DNA of 64,000 bases, taken from NCBI GenBank assembly GCA_015060535.1, contig SUYH01000013.1, positions 21,791 to 85,790 of the forward strand, in the 5' to 3' direction. This document shows, piece by piece, positions 1 through 8,127 of this stretch. A program made the position numbers and the translations under genes. Under the pieces are notes generated by a model. It saw nothing but the letters and a program-made list of their open reading frames with translations, did no database searches and was not told where the DNA came from. The stretch's first letter is position 1; every line of letters begins with the position of its first letter. Origin of the DNA: Prevotella sp. GTDB lineage: Bacteria > Bacteroidota > Bacteroidia > Bacteroidales > Bacteroidaceae.

Positions 1-1242
1 GCTCCACAGCTTGGCACGCTGGGCTACGCCAAAGCGGTGCTGCTCGTCGACTACCACCATGCCCAAGCGGGCAAACTGCACCGTGTCTTCAATGACAGCA
101 TGGGTGCCCACGAGTATCTGGACGGTACCATCGAGCAGTCCGTCGAGGATCTCCTGACGGCGCTTGCCTTTCACGATACCCGTCAACAAGGCCACGCGGA
201 TGTCCATCCCTTCCAAGAAGGCCATGATGGTCTGCAGATGCTGCTCGGCCAGGATTTCCGTGGGGGCCATGATACAGGCTTGGAAACCGTTGTCCAGGGC
301 GATGAGCATCGACATCAGTGCCACCAGTGTCTTGCCAGAGCCTACATCGCCTTGCAACAGACGGTTCATCTGTCGTCCGCTGCCCATATCCTTGCGAATC
401 TCGCGAATCACCCGTTTCTGTGCCTCCGTCAGGGGGAAGGGTAAATTCTCTTTGTAGAAGTTGTTGAAGTGGTCGCCTACCTTCGAGAAGACGTAGCCTC
501 GGTATTTGCGTCGCTGGTCGCTGGCGTATCTTAGGATGTTCAGCTGGACGTAGAAGAGTTCCTCGAATTTCAGTCGGACACGAGCTCGTTCCAGTTCTTT
601 GGCATTCTGTGGGTAGTGGATCTTGCGCAGTGCCTCGTCGCGACTCATCAGGTGCAGTTTCTCCGTGATGAAGTCGGGCAGGGTTTCTGGCAGAGTCTCC
701 TTCATGACGCCGAGAAGCGTTTTGGTAAGACGCTCTACTGAACGAGAGTTTAACCCCATCTTCTTCATCTTCTCTGACGTGTTATAGTAGGGCTGCATAC
801 CCATTGCCGAGAGCTCTAGTTTCTCGGCAGGGTCCATGTCGGGATGGGTCACGTTGATGCGTCCGTTATAGACGTTTGGTCGTCCGAAAACGATATATTC
901 CTTGCCGATGGTATAGCTCTGTTTGGCATATTTGCCGCCGTTGAACCACGTGAGGTCCATCACCTTGCCCGTCCCGTCGGTGAAGTGTGCTACGACGCGC
1001 TCTTTGCGGGCACTCATCTTGAAGGTCTCGAAACTGAGGATGTGGCCTTTTACCTGTACGAACGGCATGTCGCCCGTCAGTTCACGGATGGCGTAGATCC
1101 GACTGCGATCCACATGTTTGTAGGGGTAGTATTGCAACAAGTCGCCATACGTCATGATGCCCAACTCCTCGTTGAGCATTTTTTTGCGCGAAGGGCCTAC
1201 CCCCGGCAGGTATTGTATGTCTTGTTGCAGAATTCCGTTCAT
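1..1242 (-). CDS. recG: ATP-dependent DNA helicase RecG (3' end beyond window)
   Basis: RecG unwinds branched DNA such as stalled forks and Holliday junctions. The reading frame is open from an ATG at 1242 to base 1, giving the first 414 codons of a protein normally near 700 residues. The N-terminal part has the wedge-type start ([12 protein letters not shown]) and an OB-like region. It is followed by helicase motif I (GDVGSGKT, near residue 300), motif Ia ([10 protein letters not shown]) and motif II as DEQH with the RecG-type continuation RFG (near residue 399). The later helicase motifs lie outside the window. Its ATG overlaps the TGA of ispD (ATGA), so it is translationally linked to the end of the pdxJ-DJ-1-ispD unit. 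Confidence 0.95.
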   Translation of the reverse strand, partial: MNGILQQDIQYLPGVGPSRKKMLNEELGIMTYGDLLQYYPYKHVDRSRIYAIRELTGDMPFVQVKGHILSFETFKMSARKERVVAHFTDGTGKVMDLTWFNGGKYAKQSYTIGKEYIVFGRPNVYNGRINVTHPDMDPAEKLELSAMGMQPYYNTSEKMKKMGLNSRSVERLTKTLLGVMKETLPETLPDFITEKLHLMSRDEALRKIHYPQNAKELERARVRLKFEELFYVQLNILRYASDQRRKYRGYVFSKVGDHFNNFYKENLPFPLTEAQKRVIREIRKDMGSGRQMNRLLQGDVGSGKTLVALMSMLIALDNGFQACIMAPTEILAEQHLQTIMAFLEGMDIRVALLTGIVKGKRRQEILDGLLDGTVQILVGTHAVIEDTVQFARLGMVVVDEQHRFGVAQRAKLWS

Positions 1243-1904
1243 CCTATCAGCACTTCAGCTATTTTCAAGTCGTAGGGTGTCGTTATCTTGATATTCTCAC
1301 GATTGCCTTCGACGAGGGTGATGTCGAAGCCGTAAGCTTCAACCACAGAGGCGTCATCGGTAAAGCCGTCGTTATAGGGCTGGCGGTTGGCGGCCTTGAG
1401 CAGTTGGATGTCGAAGCATTGCGGGGTTTGTACCAAGCGGTAGTCATCACGAGGAACGGTAAAGGAGGTCGCGCCTTCCAGCTGACGGACCGTTTCCACG
1501 ACGGGAATGACGGGGATGACGGCTTTCTTTTCGCGTGCCGTCTCGTAGCAGCGGCGAATGACATCGATGCTGGGGAAGGGACGCACGCCATCGTGTACAC
1601 CTACTACTCCTTGTGCATTGTCAGGAATCTTTGCGAGGCCGTTTTGTACAGAATGGAAGCGTGTTTCGCCTCCATCTGCCAATTGGTAGTCTATGTCGAA
1701 AGCGTATTCCTTGCAAAGCTTCTGCCAATAGTCCTGTTGTGCCTTGGGCAAGACGAGGATAATCTGCAGGGTAGGAGAGTATTGGCGAAACCTTTCAAGG
1801 GTTCGCATCAATACAGGTTTTCCACCAATAGGCAGAAACTGTTTGGGAATATCGCTCCCCATTCGCAGGCCTTTACCCCCTGCTACTATGATGATATAAT
1901 CCAT
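1239..1904 (-). CDS. ispD: 2-C-methyl-D-erythritol 4-phosphate cytidylyltransferase
   Basis: This enzyme transfers CMP to MEP in the non-mevalonate isoprenoid pathway. The 221-residue length is normal. The N-terminal nucleotide-binding signature is present ([10 protein letters not shown] followed by PKQF), as are the metal-site segment HDGVRPF and the C-terminal TDDASVVE motif. The ATG at 1904 overlaps the TAA of the upstream DJ-1 gene by one base (TAATG), and the stop overlaps the recG start, so the three genes are probably co-translated. Cytoplasmic. Confidence 0.96.
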   Translation of the reverse strand: MDYIIIVAGGKGLRMGSDIPKQFLPIGGKPVLMRTLERFRQYSPTLQIILVLPKAQQDYWQKLCKEYAFDIDYQLADGGETRFHSVQNGLAKIPDNAQGVVGVHDGVRPFPSIDVIRRCYETAREKKAVIPVIPVVETVRQLEGATSFTVPRDDYRLVQTPQCFDIQLLKAANRQPYNDGFTDDASVVEAYGFDITLVEGNRENIKITTPYDLKIAEVLIG

Positions 1905-2470
1905 TAGGCCATCAAGTGTTTGAAGCGCATGCCTTCGGCAATCTGGTCGGAGGTTTTCTTGTCGACCAGTTGGGCCAGCAGTTCGTAGGCGAAGGGGAAG
2001 GCGGCGGCGGGACCTTCACCTGTGGTGACATTGCCGTCAACGGTGACGAGGTCGGCGGTATATTTTGCACCTTCCAATGCTTGTTCGAAACCAGGATAGC
2101 AGGTGGCCTTCTTTCCTTCGAGGATTCCTAATGGGGCTAATACCACAGCAGGAGAAGCGCAGATAGCAGCCACCTTCTTGCCAGCCATGTGCTGGTCGAC
2201 GATAGCTTTGCAAACGCCTTTGTGCTCGAAAAGGTTCGAGGCTCCAGGCATACCGCCAGGCAGGAACAGCAGGTCGGCATCGGTGAAGTCGCCTTGTTCG
2301 AACATGATGTCAGCCTCGATGTTCACCCCGTGAGCCGACTGTACCAAGGGGAAGTCAGAGATGCTTACTGTGGTGACGTCAACACCTCCGCGACGCAGTA
2401 CGTCGATGGGAATCAGGGCCTCGACATCCTCGAAGCCATCTGCTAAGAATACATAAACCTTTTTCATCAT
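1904..2470 (-). CDS. DJ-1/PfpI family protein
   Basis: A ThiJ/DJ-1/PfpI-superfamily protein of about 188 residues. It has the conserved early Glu (DGFEDVEA) and the nucleophile-elbow Cys in ICASPAV, the usual arrangement of DJ-1-type deglycase or chaperone-like proteins. The frame stays open up to 2509, but those extra codons come from a 49-bp direct repeat, so the start is placed at the MMKKVYVF methionines (2470 or 2467). It lies between pdxJ and ispD on the same strand. The exact activity of DJ-1 homologues cannot be read from sequence. Confidence 0.88.
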   Translation of the reverse strand: MMKKVYVFLADGFEDVEALIPIDVLRRGGVDVTTVSISDFPLVQSAHGVNIEADIMFEQGDFTDADLLFLPGGMPGASNLFEHKGVCKAIVDQHMAGKKVAAICASPAVVLAPLGILEGKKATCYPGFEQALEGAKYTADLVTVDGNVTTGEGPAAAFPFAYELLAQLVDKKTSDQIAEGMRFKHLMA

Positions 2471-2475
2471 ACTAT

Positions 2476-2609
2476 TCTTTTTTCTTTTGACATAGGGACA
2501 TATTGACATAATTTTGTTCCTATGCTCATTATTTATATTATGTTCCTATGTTCCTTTGTCTCTTTTTTCTTTTGACATAGGGACATATTGACATATTTTT
2601 GTTCCTATG
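2476..2609. repeat. 49-bp direct repeat pair between pdxJ and the DJ-1 gene
   Basis: Bases 2476-2524 and 2561-2609 are nearly identical (one difference) and 85 bases apart. Each copy carries GACATAGGGACATATTGACA followed by a TTTTGTTCCTATG tail. In the second copy GACATAGGGACA (2574-2585) can pair with TGTCCCTATGTC (2608-2619), a perfect 12-bp inverted repeat. The unit sits between two co-directional genes. Nothing in it looks like a gene. Confidence 0.9.
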
Positions 2610-2631
2610 TCCCTATGTCTAAAATAAACTG

Positions 2632-3345
2632 CTACTGGAGGGCGGCGAGGTATTGACGGATGGTTTCCTTGAGACCTAAGTACAGGGCGTCGCAGATGAG
2701 GGCGTGGCCTATTGATACCTCGTCGGTCCAGGGAATCAGCTGGTGATAGTAGGCCAGGTTCTCCAAGGACAGGTCGTGACCGGCATTCAGACCCAGTCCT
2801 ACACGACGGGCCTCTTCGGCTGCAGCGACAAATGGTGCGATGGCTGCTTCGCGGTTCTGTGCATAACCAGAGGCATAGGGCTCTGTGTAGAGCTCTACAC
2901 GGTCGGCGCCACAGGCCTTGGCACCCTCCACCATCCGTGGGTCGGCATCGACAAAAATACTGGTACGAATGCCTACCGCCTTGAAGGTCTTGCAGATATC
3001 CGTCAGGAAGGCTTTGTTCTCCAGCGTGTCCCATCCGTGGTTCGACGTAATCTGGTCGTGTCCGTCCGGCACGAGCGTCACCTGGGTGGGTACCACTTCC
3101 AATACGAGTTCGGTGAACGAGTCGATGGGATTGCCTTCGATGTTAAACTCTGTGGTAATCTGGGGTCGCAGGTCGCGAACGTCCTGATAGCGGATGTGAC
3201 GTTCGTCAGGTCTTGGGTGTACGGTAATACCTTGACCGCCAAACAGTTCCACGTCGCGAGCGACACTCAGCACATTGGGATTGTTGCCTCCTCTGGCATT
3301 GCGCAGAGTGGCTACCTTATTGATGTTTACACTCAGTTTCGTCAT
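2632..3345 (-). CDS. pdxJ: Pyridoxine 5'-phosphate synthase
   Basis: PdxJ condenses 3-amino-2-oxopropyl phosphate with deoxyxylulose 5-phosphate to make pyridoxine 5'-phosphate. The 237-residue protein has the family N-terminus ([17 protein letters not shown]), the phosphate and active-site segment HPRPDERHI, the EFNIEGNP strand, and the C-terminal GHDLSLENL and [10 protein letters not shown] segments. It is the first gene of the minus-strand unit leading to recG. A TATCTTTG -7 box lies just upstream on the minus strand (3385-3378), back to back with the nadK promoter. Confidence 0.96.
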   Translation of the reverse strand: MTKLSVNINKVATLRNARGGNNPNVLSVARDVELFGGQGITVHPRPDERHIRYQDVRDLRPQITTEFNIEGNPIDSFTELVLEVVPTQVTLVPDGHDQITSNHGWDTLENKAFLTDICKTFKAVGIRTSIFVDADPRMVEGAKACGADRVELYTEPYASGYAQNREAAIAPFVAAAEEARRVGLGLNAGHDLSLENLAYYHQLIPWTDEVSIGHALICDALYLGLKETIRQYLAALQ

Positions 3346-3371
3346 TTTCTTCAGCTATTTGATGAGTTTTC

Positions 3372-3419
3372 TTGCTGCAAAGATACGATTTTTTTCTTTT
3401 TTTGCTACCTTTGCAGCAA
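3372..3419. promoter_or_regulatory. Overlapping divergent promoters of pdxJ and nadK
   Basis: Two -7 boxes point away from each other: TATCTTTG on the minus strand (3385-3378) for pdxJ and TACCTTTG on the plus strand (3406-3413) for nadK. Twenty bases separate them, so the -33 region of each promoter falls on the -7 box of the other. A perfect 11-bp inverted repeat, TTGCTGCAAAG (3372-3382) and CTTTGCAGCAA (3409-3419), spans both boxes and the first transcribed bases. No good TTTG -33 element was seen for either. Confidence 0.65.
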
Positions 3420-3425
3420 AAATAA

Positions 3426-4319
3426 ATGCTTATGGCCTCACGAAAACTTCGATTTGCCATCTTTGGCAACCTGTATCAGCCCAAGAAATCGGTGTCCATC
3501 CAGAAACTGTTGGCTTGTCTCTCAGCCCGACAGGCTGATGTGTGCATTGAACGGGAGTTCTATGCCTTTCTCACGACAGGCCAGAAGTTGCCCATCGAGG
3601 GTGTTCACGTGTTTGATGACGGAAAGTTTGAGGCCGACTTCGTCATCTCGATGGGTGGTGACGGTACTTTCCTTCGGGCAGCCAGCAAGGTGGGCGACAA
3701 GCAGGTGCCTATCTTGGGCATCAATACCGGACGTCTGGGTTTTCTGGCCGATGTGAATGCCCAAGAGATAGAGCGTACGATAGATGCCTTGTACGCAGGT
3801 GACTATGCCGTAGATACGCGTTCGGTCATCCGTGTCGAGACTGAGGGGAAAGCCATTCAGGGCTATCATTGTGCGCTGAATGATGTGGCTATCCTGAAGC
3901 GGGATAACGCCTCGATGATTAGCATTCACGTCACCGTTAATGGCGACTACGTTACCACGTATCAGGCCGACGGACTGATTGTCAGTACGCCAACAGGCTC
4001 AACGGCCTATTCACTCTCCAATGGAGGTCCTATCATCGTGCCTGGGACGCATGTGTTTTCGCTGACTGCTGTTGCTCCCCATTCCCTCAATGTTCGTCCT
4101 ATTGTGCTCTCTGAAGACTCAGAGATACGGCTGACGGTAGAGAGTCGTACGCATAACTATCTGGTAGCCCTTGACGGTCGTTCGGAGAATCTGCCCGACA
4201 CGACGCGCCTCACCTTGTCAAAGGCACCTTATCGGGTGAAGGTTATCAAGCGTGCTGGTACCAAATATTTCCACACCCTGCGTGAAAAGATGATGTGGGG
4301 TGCCGACCAGCGCGGATAG
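3426..4319 (+). CDS. nadK: NAD kinase
   Basis: This enzyme phosphorylates NAD to NADP in the cytoplasm. The 297-residue protein has the catalytic GGDGTFLRAA motif (residues about 77-86), the NTGRLGFLADV segment, the NAD-binding loop STPTGSTAYSLSNGGP, and the C-terminal DGR and RVKVIKR segments of the family. Two in-frame ATGs (3426 and 3432) are possible starts. The -7 box TACCTTTG ends only 12 bases before the first ATG, so the 5' leader would be about 10 bases or less. Confidence 0.96.
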   Translation: MLMASRKLRFAIFGNLYQPKKSVSIQKLLACLSARQADVCIEREFYAFLTTGQKLPIEGVHVFDDGKFEADFVISMGGDGTFLRAASKVGDKQVPILGINTGRLGFLADVNAQEIERTIDALYAGDYAVDTRSVIRVETEGKAIQGYHCALNDVAILKRDNASMISIHVTVNGDYVTTYQADGLIVSTPTGSTAYSLSNGGPIIVPGTHVFSLTAVAPHSLNVRPIVLSEDSEIRLTVESRTHNYLVALDGRSENLPDTTRLTLSKAPYRVKVIKRAGTKYFHTLREKMMWGADQRG

Positions 4320-4404
4320 CTGTCTCAAGCAGAATTATAGGTAAGGAACGCGCGAGGACAAATCGTTAAAGAAACTTAATTCCCAACACTTTTTGCTCTA
4401 AATA

Positions 4405-4436
4405 TTTGGAGCGAATAGTTCTTTTATCTACCTTTG
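4405..4436 (+). promoter_or_regulatory. Promoter of the ABC/GntR/MacB-type operon
   Basis: A TTTG element at 4405-4408 and a TACCTTTG box at 4429-4436 are separated by 20 bases, matching the Bacteroidales housekeeping promoter (TTTG, about 20 bases, TAnnTTTG). Transcription would start near 4440, at the upstream edge of the operator at 4439-4460. Confidence 0.8.
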
Positions 4437-4438
4437 CA

Positions 4439-4460
4439 GTGTACTATTGAAGTAGTACAC
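4439..4460 (+). promoter_or_regulatory. Perfect inverted-repeat operator, probably for the GntR/YtrA regulator
   Basis: GTGTACTA and TAGTACAC form a perfect 8-bp inverted repeat around a 6-base centre (TTGAAG). It begins 2 bases after the -7 box, so a bound protein would cover the start site and repress. GntR proteins of the YtrA type usually bind such dyads and control their own ABC-transporter operon. A gene of this type lies four places downstream (7007-7387). The link is inferred from position and symmetry. Confidence 0.75.
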
Positions 4461-4494
4461 CATAACAGATTAATTTTAATCAATCAATACAACT

Positions 4495-5310
4495 ATGATA
4501 GAAGTAAAGAACATCAGTTTTAAGTATGCAGGTCAGAAGAACCTGGTATTCGATGATTTCAGTCTGACGCTGGAGGCAAACAACATCTATGGTCTGCTGG
4601 GTAAGAACGGTACGGGCAAGTCGACGCTGCTCTACCTGATCAGCGGTTTGCTTCGCCCCAAGAAGGGTAGTGTATGTTTCGATGGTATTGAAACTAAGAA
4701 GCGCAAGCCCGAAACCCTTCAGAAAATCTTCATTGTGCCGGAGGAGTTCGACCTGCCGGCGATGTCGCTCAACCAGTATGTGAAGATCAACGAGCCTTTC
4801 TATCCTCGCTTCAGCCGTGAGGTGTTGGAGGCTTGTCTGAAAGATTTTGAACTCACCACCGACGTGAAGTTGAATGCGCTCTCGATGGGTCAGAAGAAGA
4901 AGGTGTATATGGCCTTCGCTTTAGCCACCAATACGAAGGTGCTCTTGATGGACGAGCCTACCAACGGACTGGATATCCCCTCGAAGTCGCAGTTTCGCAA
5001 GGTGGTAGCTCAGTATATGAGCGACGACCGCACCCTGATTATCTCAACCCATCAGGTTCACGATGTAGAGAGTTTGCTTGATCATATCTTGATTCTTTCT
5101 CCGCAGAAGCTGTTGCTCGATGCCTCAGTTGCAGAGATTCAGGAGAAATATACCTTCGAATATCGCACGCCCGCTCAGATGGACGATGCTATTTATGCAG
5201 AGCCTTCACTTCAGGGAAATGCTGTGATAGCTCCTCGAAAAGCGGATAGCGCTGAGACGCAGGTGAACCTTGAACTGCTTTTCAATGCTGTAACCCAGGG
5301 TAAAATCTAA
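4495..5310 (+). CDS. ABC transporter ATP-binding protein (BcrA/YtrB-like)
   Basis: The nucleotide-binding subunit of an ABC exporter, 271 residues. Walker A is GKNGTGKST (about residue 36), the signature is degenerate (LSMGQKKK instead of LSGGQ), Walker B is VLLMDEPTNGLD and the H-loop is ISTHQVHD. The roughly 60-residue C-terminal extension is typical of single-domain exporter ATPases with separate permeases. It is the first gene after the GntR-type operator, and the next two genes encode the membrane partners. Substrate unknown; relatives handle antibiotics, cell-wall stress agents or peptides. Confidence 0.9.
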   Translation: MIEVKNISFKYAGQKNLVFDDFSLTLEANNIYGLLGKNGTGKSTLLYLISGLLRPKKGSVCFDGIETKKRKPETLQKIFIVPEEFDLPAMSLNQYVKINEPFYPRFSREVLEACLKDFELTTDVKLNALSMGQKKKVYMAFALATNTKVLLMDEPTNGLDIPSKSQFRKVVAQYMSDDRTLIISTHQVHDVESLLDHILILSPQKLLLDASVAEIQEKYTFEYRTPAQMDDAIYAEPSLQGNAVIAPRKADSAETQVNLELLFNAVTQGKI

Positions 5311-5322
5311 GGAGGATTTGCT

Positions 5323-6120
5323 ATGATTCAGTTTAATATTAAACGATTCGGAAAGTTGGCTGTGTGGTCGCTGACCAACGACAGGAGTTTCTATGTGAAG
5401 CAAGCCCTGACCATGTTGACGGTCCTGACGCTTCTCTTTGTCTGTGTCACGACTCATTTTTTCCAAACACGCTCGATAGGGGCGTATGAGGCCAGTGATA
5501 CTCGCGCCTATCAGACATGCACCATTGCTACAGTTGCTGCATTTCTGATCACCATCATAACAGGTCCCTCATGGATGTTCTCAAGCATGAAGGGAAAACA
5601 CGACCTGCAGACCTTGCTCATGCTGCCAGCTTCTAATTTCGAGAAATATCTGATGCGCTACGCCACTTGGCTCGTCTTGTTGCCCCTTTACCTCGCAGCA
5701 TTCTTCTGTGCCGACCTGACGCAGTATCTGGTGAATGTACTGTTGGGCAATGATTACGTGATGTTTGTAGCACAAAAGGTTTGCAACATCTTTACTGCGG
5801 AGGCTGATTTGCCAACTCGCTTGTGGGTATCTATCTTTGTAACAGGATTCTGGCTTCACTCGTGCTATACGCTTGGTGGCACCTTCTTCCGTTCGCACAA
5901 GTATGCTTGGATATTGACCACGATAGCGCTCATCGTACTCTTAGTGATTCAGAGCTCGTTTTTTTCTTATTCTGACTATCAGGAGATGAAGAACGACGTT
6001 ACAACGATGGACTATGATGTTATGGATTTCATCAGTTTGGCTTGGGCGGTGTTGAACTTCTGGTTGTCCTACAGAATCTTCTGTCGCACGAAGAATATAG
6101 CTCGTTTTGTGAACATATAA
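5323..6120 (+). CDS. ABC exporter membrane subunit 1
   Basis: A 265-residue integral membrane protein with about six hydrophobic segments, starting 12 bases after the ATPase gene. It shares the cytoplasmic motif MLPASNFEKYL with the next gene (MLPASNLEKFL), so the two are related subunits, presumably a heterodimeric permease driven by the preceding ATPase. The N-terminal start FNIKRFGKL also resembles that of its partner (FSFNRFGKM). No well-known family name is recognised, and the role is inferred from the operon. Confidence 0.8.
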   Translation: MIQFNIKRFGKLAVWSLTNDRSFYVKQALTMLTVLTLLFVCVTTHFFQTRSIGAYEASDTRAYQTCTIATVAAFLITIITGPSWMFSSMKGKHDLQTLLMLPASNFEKYLMRYATWLVLLPLYLAAFFCADLTQYLVNVLLGNDYVMFVAQKVCNIFTAEADLPTRLWVSIFVTGFWLHSCYTLGGTFFRSHKYAWILTTIALIVLLVIQSSFFSYSDYQEMKNDVTTMDYDVMDFISLAWAVLNFWLSYRIFCRTKNIARFVNI

Positions 6121-6138
6121 TATAATAAGGTACGTGAT

Positions 6139-7026
6139 ATGAATAGTTTTAGTTTCAATAGATTCGGAAAGATGCTGCGCTGGGTGCTCAGCGTCAATAA
6201 GCGTCGAATACTTTATGCTATGGCAGCCTCCATAGTAGGTGTGTTCGTAGGCGAAATGATATTGCTTAGAATGAGTAGTTATGACTCTCCTTTCACCATG
6301 CTGAACCGGTACGGAGATGTAGGTGCAGCCGTCTTTGCGGTGACGTCGCTCATCCTGGTCAGCACCATCGTGTCGGGTGTGAACGAGAAGCGCAAGCGTG
6401 AGGCTTTCCTCATGCTTCCGGCAAGCAATCTCGAGAAGTTCCTTGCCCTGATGACCTACACCTCTGTCGTCTGTGTGCTGGGTGTCTTTCTGGCTTTCGT
6501 TTTGGGCGACAGTCTTCGCATGGTGTGGTTCTGGGTGAGTGGACCCTACACAGAGATAGAGACCTCGGTGATGGGTGAGCCAGTGGAATACTATTACTGG
6601 TGGTCGTCTGCCATCCCCAAGATGATGGATAATCTGACGCCTCATATACTGGAGGCTGATTCTTGCAACTGGTTCTATCTGGTGATGAATCTCTTTGTGA
6701 TTGCTGCTATTGCCGTGTGGACACATTCGCTCCTGATTATCGGAGGAACCTTGTTCCGCAAATATTCATTCGTCATATCTTGTATGGTGTTCATCTTGTT
6801 CTGGGTGATTTTTGTAAAGACGACACATTATTTCGAACTCTCTATGTTTACATCTACTTGGGAGAATGGTCGTTACGTGTCTGGCGAGGTTGGCATCCCG
6901 GCATATTTTCTCGCCGTCCTGCTTCCCCTGCTTGCCGTCTTCAACTATTGGGCTTCGTTCCGTATTTTCAAGGATTTTCAGTTAATCACTAACAAATGGA
7001 CTAATTATGATATTCTCAAACGATAA
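6139..7026 (+). CDS. ABC exporter membrane subunit 2
   Basis: A 295-residue membrane protein with about six hydrophobic segments, paralogous to the preceding gene (same FNRFGKM-type start and MLPASNLEKFL motif). A longer loop after the third segment (VSGPYTEIETSVMGEPVE, about residues 132-149) is likely outside the cytoplasm. The 3' end overlaps the GntR-type gene by 20 bases in another frame, pointing to translational coupling between permease and regulator. Substrate unknown. Confidence 0.8.
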   Translation: MNSFSFNRFGKMLRWVLSVNKRRILYAMAASIVGVFVGEMILLRMSSYDSPFTMLNRYGDVGAAVFAVTSLILVSTIVSGVNEKRKREAFLMLPASNLEKFLALMTYTSVVCVLGVFLAFVLGDSLRMVWFWVSGPYTEIETSVMGEPVEYYYWWSSAIPKMMDNLTPHILEADSCNWFYLVMNLFVIAAIAVWTHSLLIIGGTLFRKYSFVISCMVFILFWVIFVKTTHYFELSMFTSTWENGRYVSGEVGIPAYFLAVLLPLLAVFNYWASFRIFKDFQLITNKWTNYDILKR

Positions 7027-7387
7027 ACCAATTTACATCCAGATGGCTGATCGTCTGTGCGACGAGATACTGTCAGGAGTGTATCAAGACGATGACCGCA
7101 TTCCAAGTGTTCGCGAATATGCCGTGCTGCTAGAGGTAAACACCAATACAGCAGTGAAGGCCTACGAACAATTGGCTCGCGAGGAAGTGATCTACAACAA
7201 GCGAGGACTGGGCTACTTCGTAACCCCTGGCGCCAAGAAGCAGATTCTGAAGGTTCGCAAGCAGGAGTTTATGAAGGAGAAGTTGCCTGAGCTGTTCAGA
7301 CAGATGCAGTTGTTGGGCATTACGTTAGAAGATGTTAAAGATGTCTATGATGCAACTTTAAAAGATGAACTTACGTCTAACAAGTAG
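7007..7387 (+). CDS. GntR-family transcriptional regulator (YtrA subfamily)
   Basis: A 126-residue protein with an N-terminal winged helix-turn-helix typical of GntR proteins: KPIYIQMADRLCDEILSG, then DRIPSVREYAV, then the recognition-helix region NTNTAVKAYEQL. Only a short helical C-terminus follows, as in the YtrA subfamily, and no large ligand domain is present. YtrA-type genes normally sit with ABC-exporter genes and repress them. This gene overlaps the preceding permease gene by 20 bases and lies in the operon headed by the 4439-4460 dyad, its most likely binding site. Confidence 0.9.
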   Translation: MIFSNDKPIYIQMADRLCDEILSGVYQDDDRIPSVREYAVLLEVNTNTAVKAYEQLAREEVIYNKRGLGYFVTPGAKKQILKVRKQEFMKEKLPELFRQMQLLGITLEDVKDVYDATLKDELTSNK

Positions 7388-7404
7388 AAATCAATCAAAG
7401 ACAA

Positions 7405-8124
7405 ATGATACATTTACAAGACATTAACAAGACCTATCAGGGTGCCCAGCCTCTTCACGTGCTGAAGGGCATCTCGCTCGACATTGCGAAAGGAGAGTTT
7501 GTCAGCATCATGGGTGCCTCTGGCTCTGGTAAGAGTACCTTATTAAATATATTAGGTATTCTGGATAATTACGACTCTGGCATTTACGAGCTCGCAGGAA
7601 CTCCCATCTGGAACCTTTCTGAGCGTCGTGCTGCTGAGTATCGTAACAAGATGATTGGCTTTATTTTCCAATCGTTTAACTTGATTTCATTCAAGACTGC
7701 AGTAGAAAATGTTGAGTTGCCACTCTTTTATCAAGGTGTTTCTAGGCGTAAGCGTCATACGCTTGCCCTAGAATACCTAGAGCGTCTAGGATTACTAGAC
7801 TGGGCAGAGCACTATCCCAACGAACTATCGGGTGGACAGAAACAGCGTGTGGCCATAGCCAGGGCATTGATTACTCGCCCTCAGATTATCCTGGCTGATG
7901 AGCCTACAGGTGCTTTGGACTCGAAGACCAGTGTGGAAGTGATGCAGTTGCTGAAGAAGCTGAACCAAGACGACGGAATGACCATCGTGGTGGTAACCCA
8001 CGAGAGTGGTGTGGCTAACGAAACCAACAAGATAGTTCACATCAAGGATGGCATTATCGGCAATATCGAGGAGAATTTGAACCACGATGCAAGTCCTTTC
8101 GGAATCAATGGAATGATGAAGTAA
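7405..8124 (+). CDS. MacB/LolD-type ABC transporter ATP-binding protein
   Basis: A 239-residue ATPase of the MacB/LolD class. Walker A is GASGSGKST, the signature LSGGQKQRVAIARAL, Walker B ILADEPTGALD and the H-loop VVTHESGVA. It powers the two FtsX-type permeases encoded next and, with the fusion protein and TolC-like protein downstream, would form a tripartite export machine. The codons for residues about 122-134 (LEYLERLGLLDW) come from a tandem CTAG-N5 repeat. Confidence 0.93.
   Translation: MIHLQDINKTYQGAQPLHVLKGISLDIAKGEFVSIMGASGSGKSTLLNILGILDNYDSGIYELAGTPIWNLSERRAAEYRNKMIGFIFQSFNLISFKTAVENVELPLFYQGVSRRKRHTLALEYLERLGLLDWAEHYPNELSGGQKQRVAIARALITRPQIILADEPTGALDSKTSVEVMQLLKKLNQDDGMTIVVVTHESGVANETNKIVHIKDGIIGNIEENLNHDASPFGINGMMK
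7768..7803 (+). repeat. CTAG-N5 nonamer array inside the MacB-type ATPase gene
   Basis: CTAG occurs at 7768, 7777, 7786 and 7795, an exact 9-base period of four units, with another CTAG at 7742. In the reading frame CTA supplies a Leu at every third residue. The same spacing is found at 9381-9420 and 15809-15893. Confidence 0.85.
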
Positions 8125-8127
8125 ACT

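Noticed and set aside
7742..7771. Imperfect palindrome around CTAGG in the MacB-type ATPase gene as a possible operator
   Set aside because: It is internal to a coding sequence, has mismatches, and is better explained as part of the CTAG-rich stretch.
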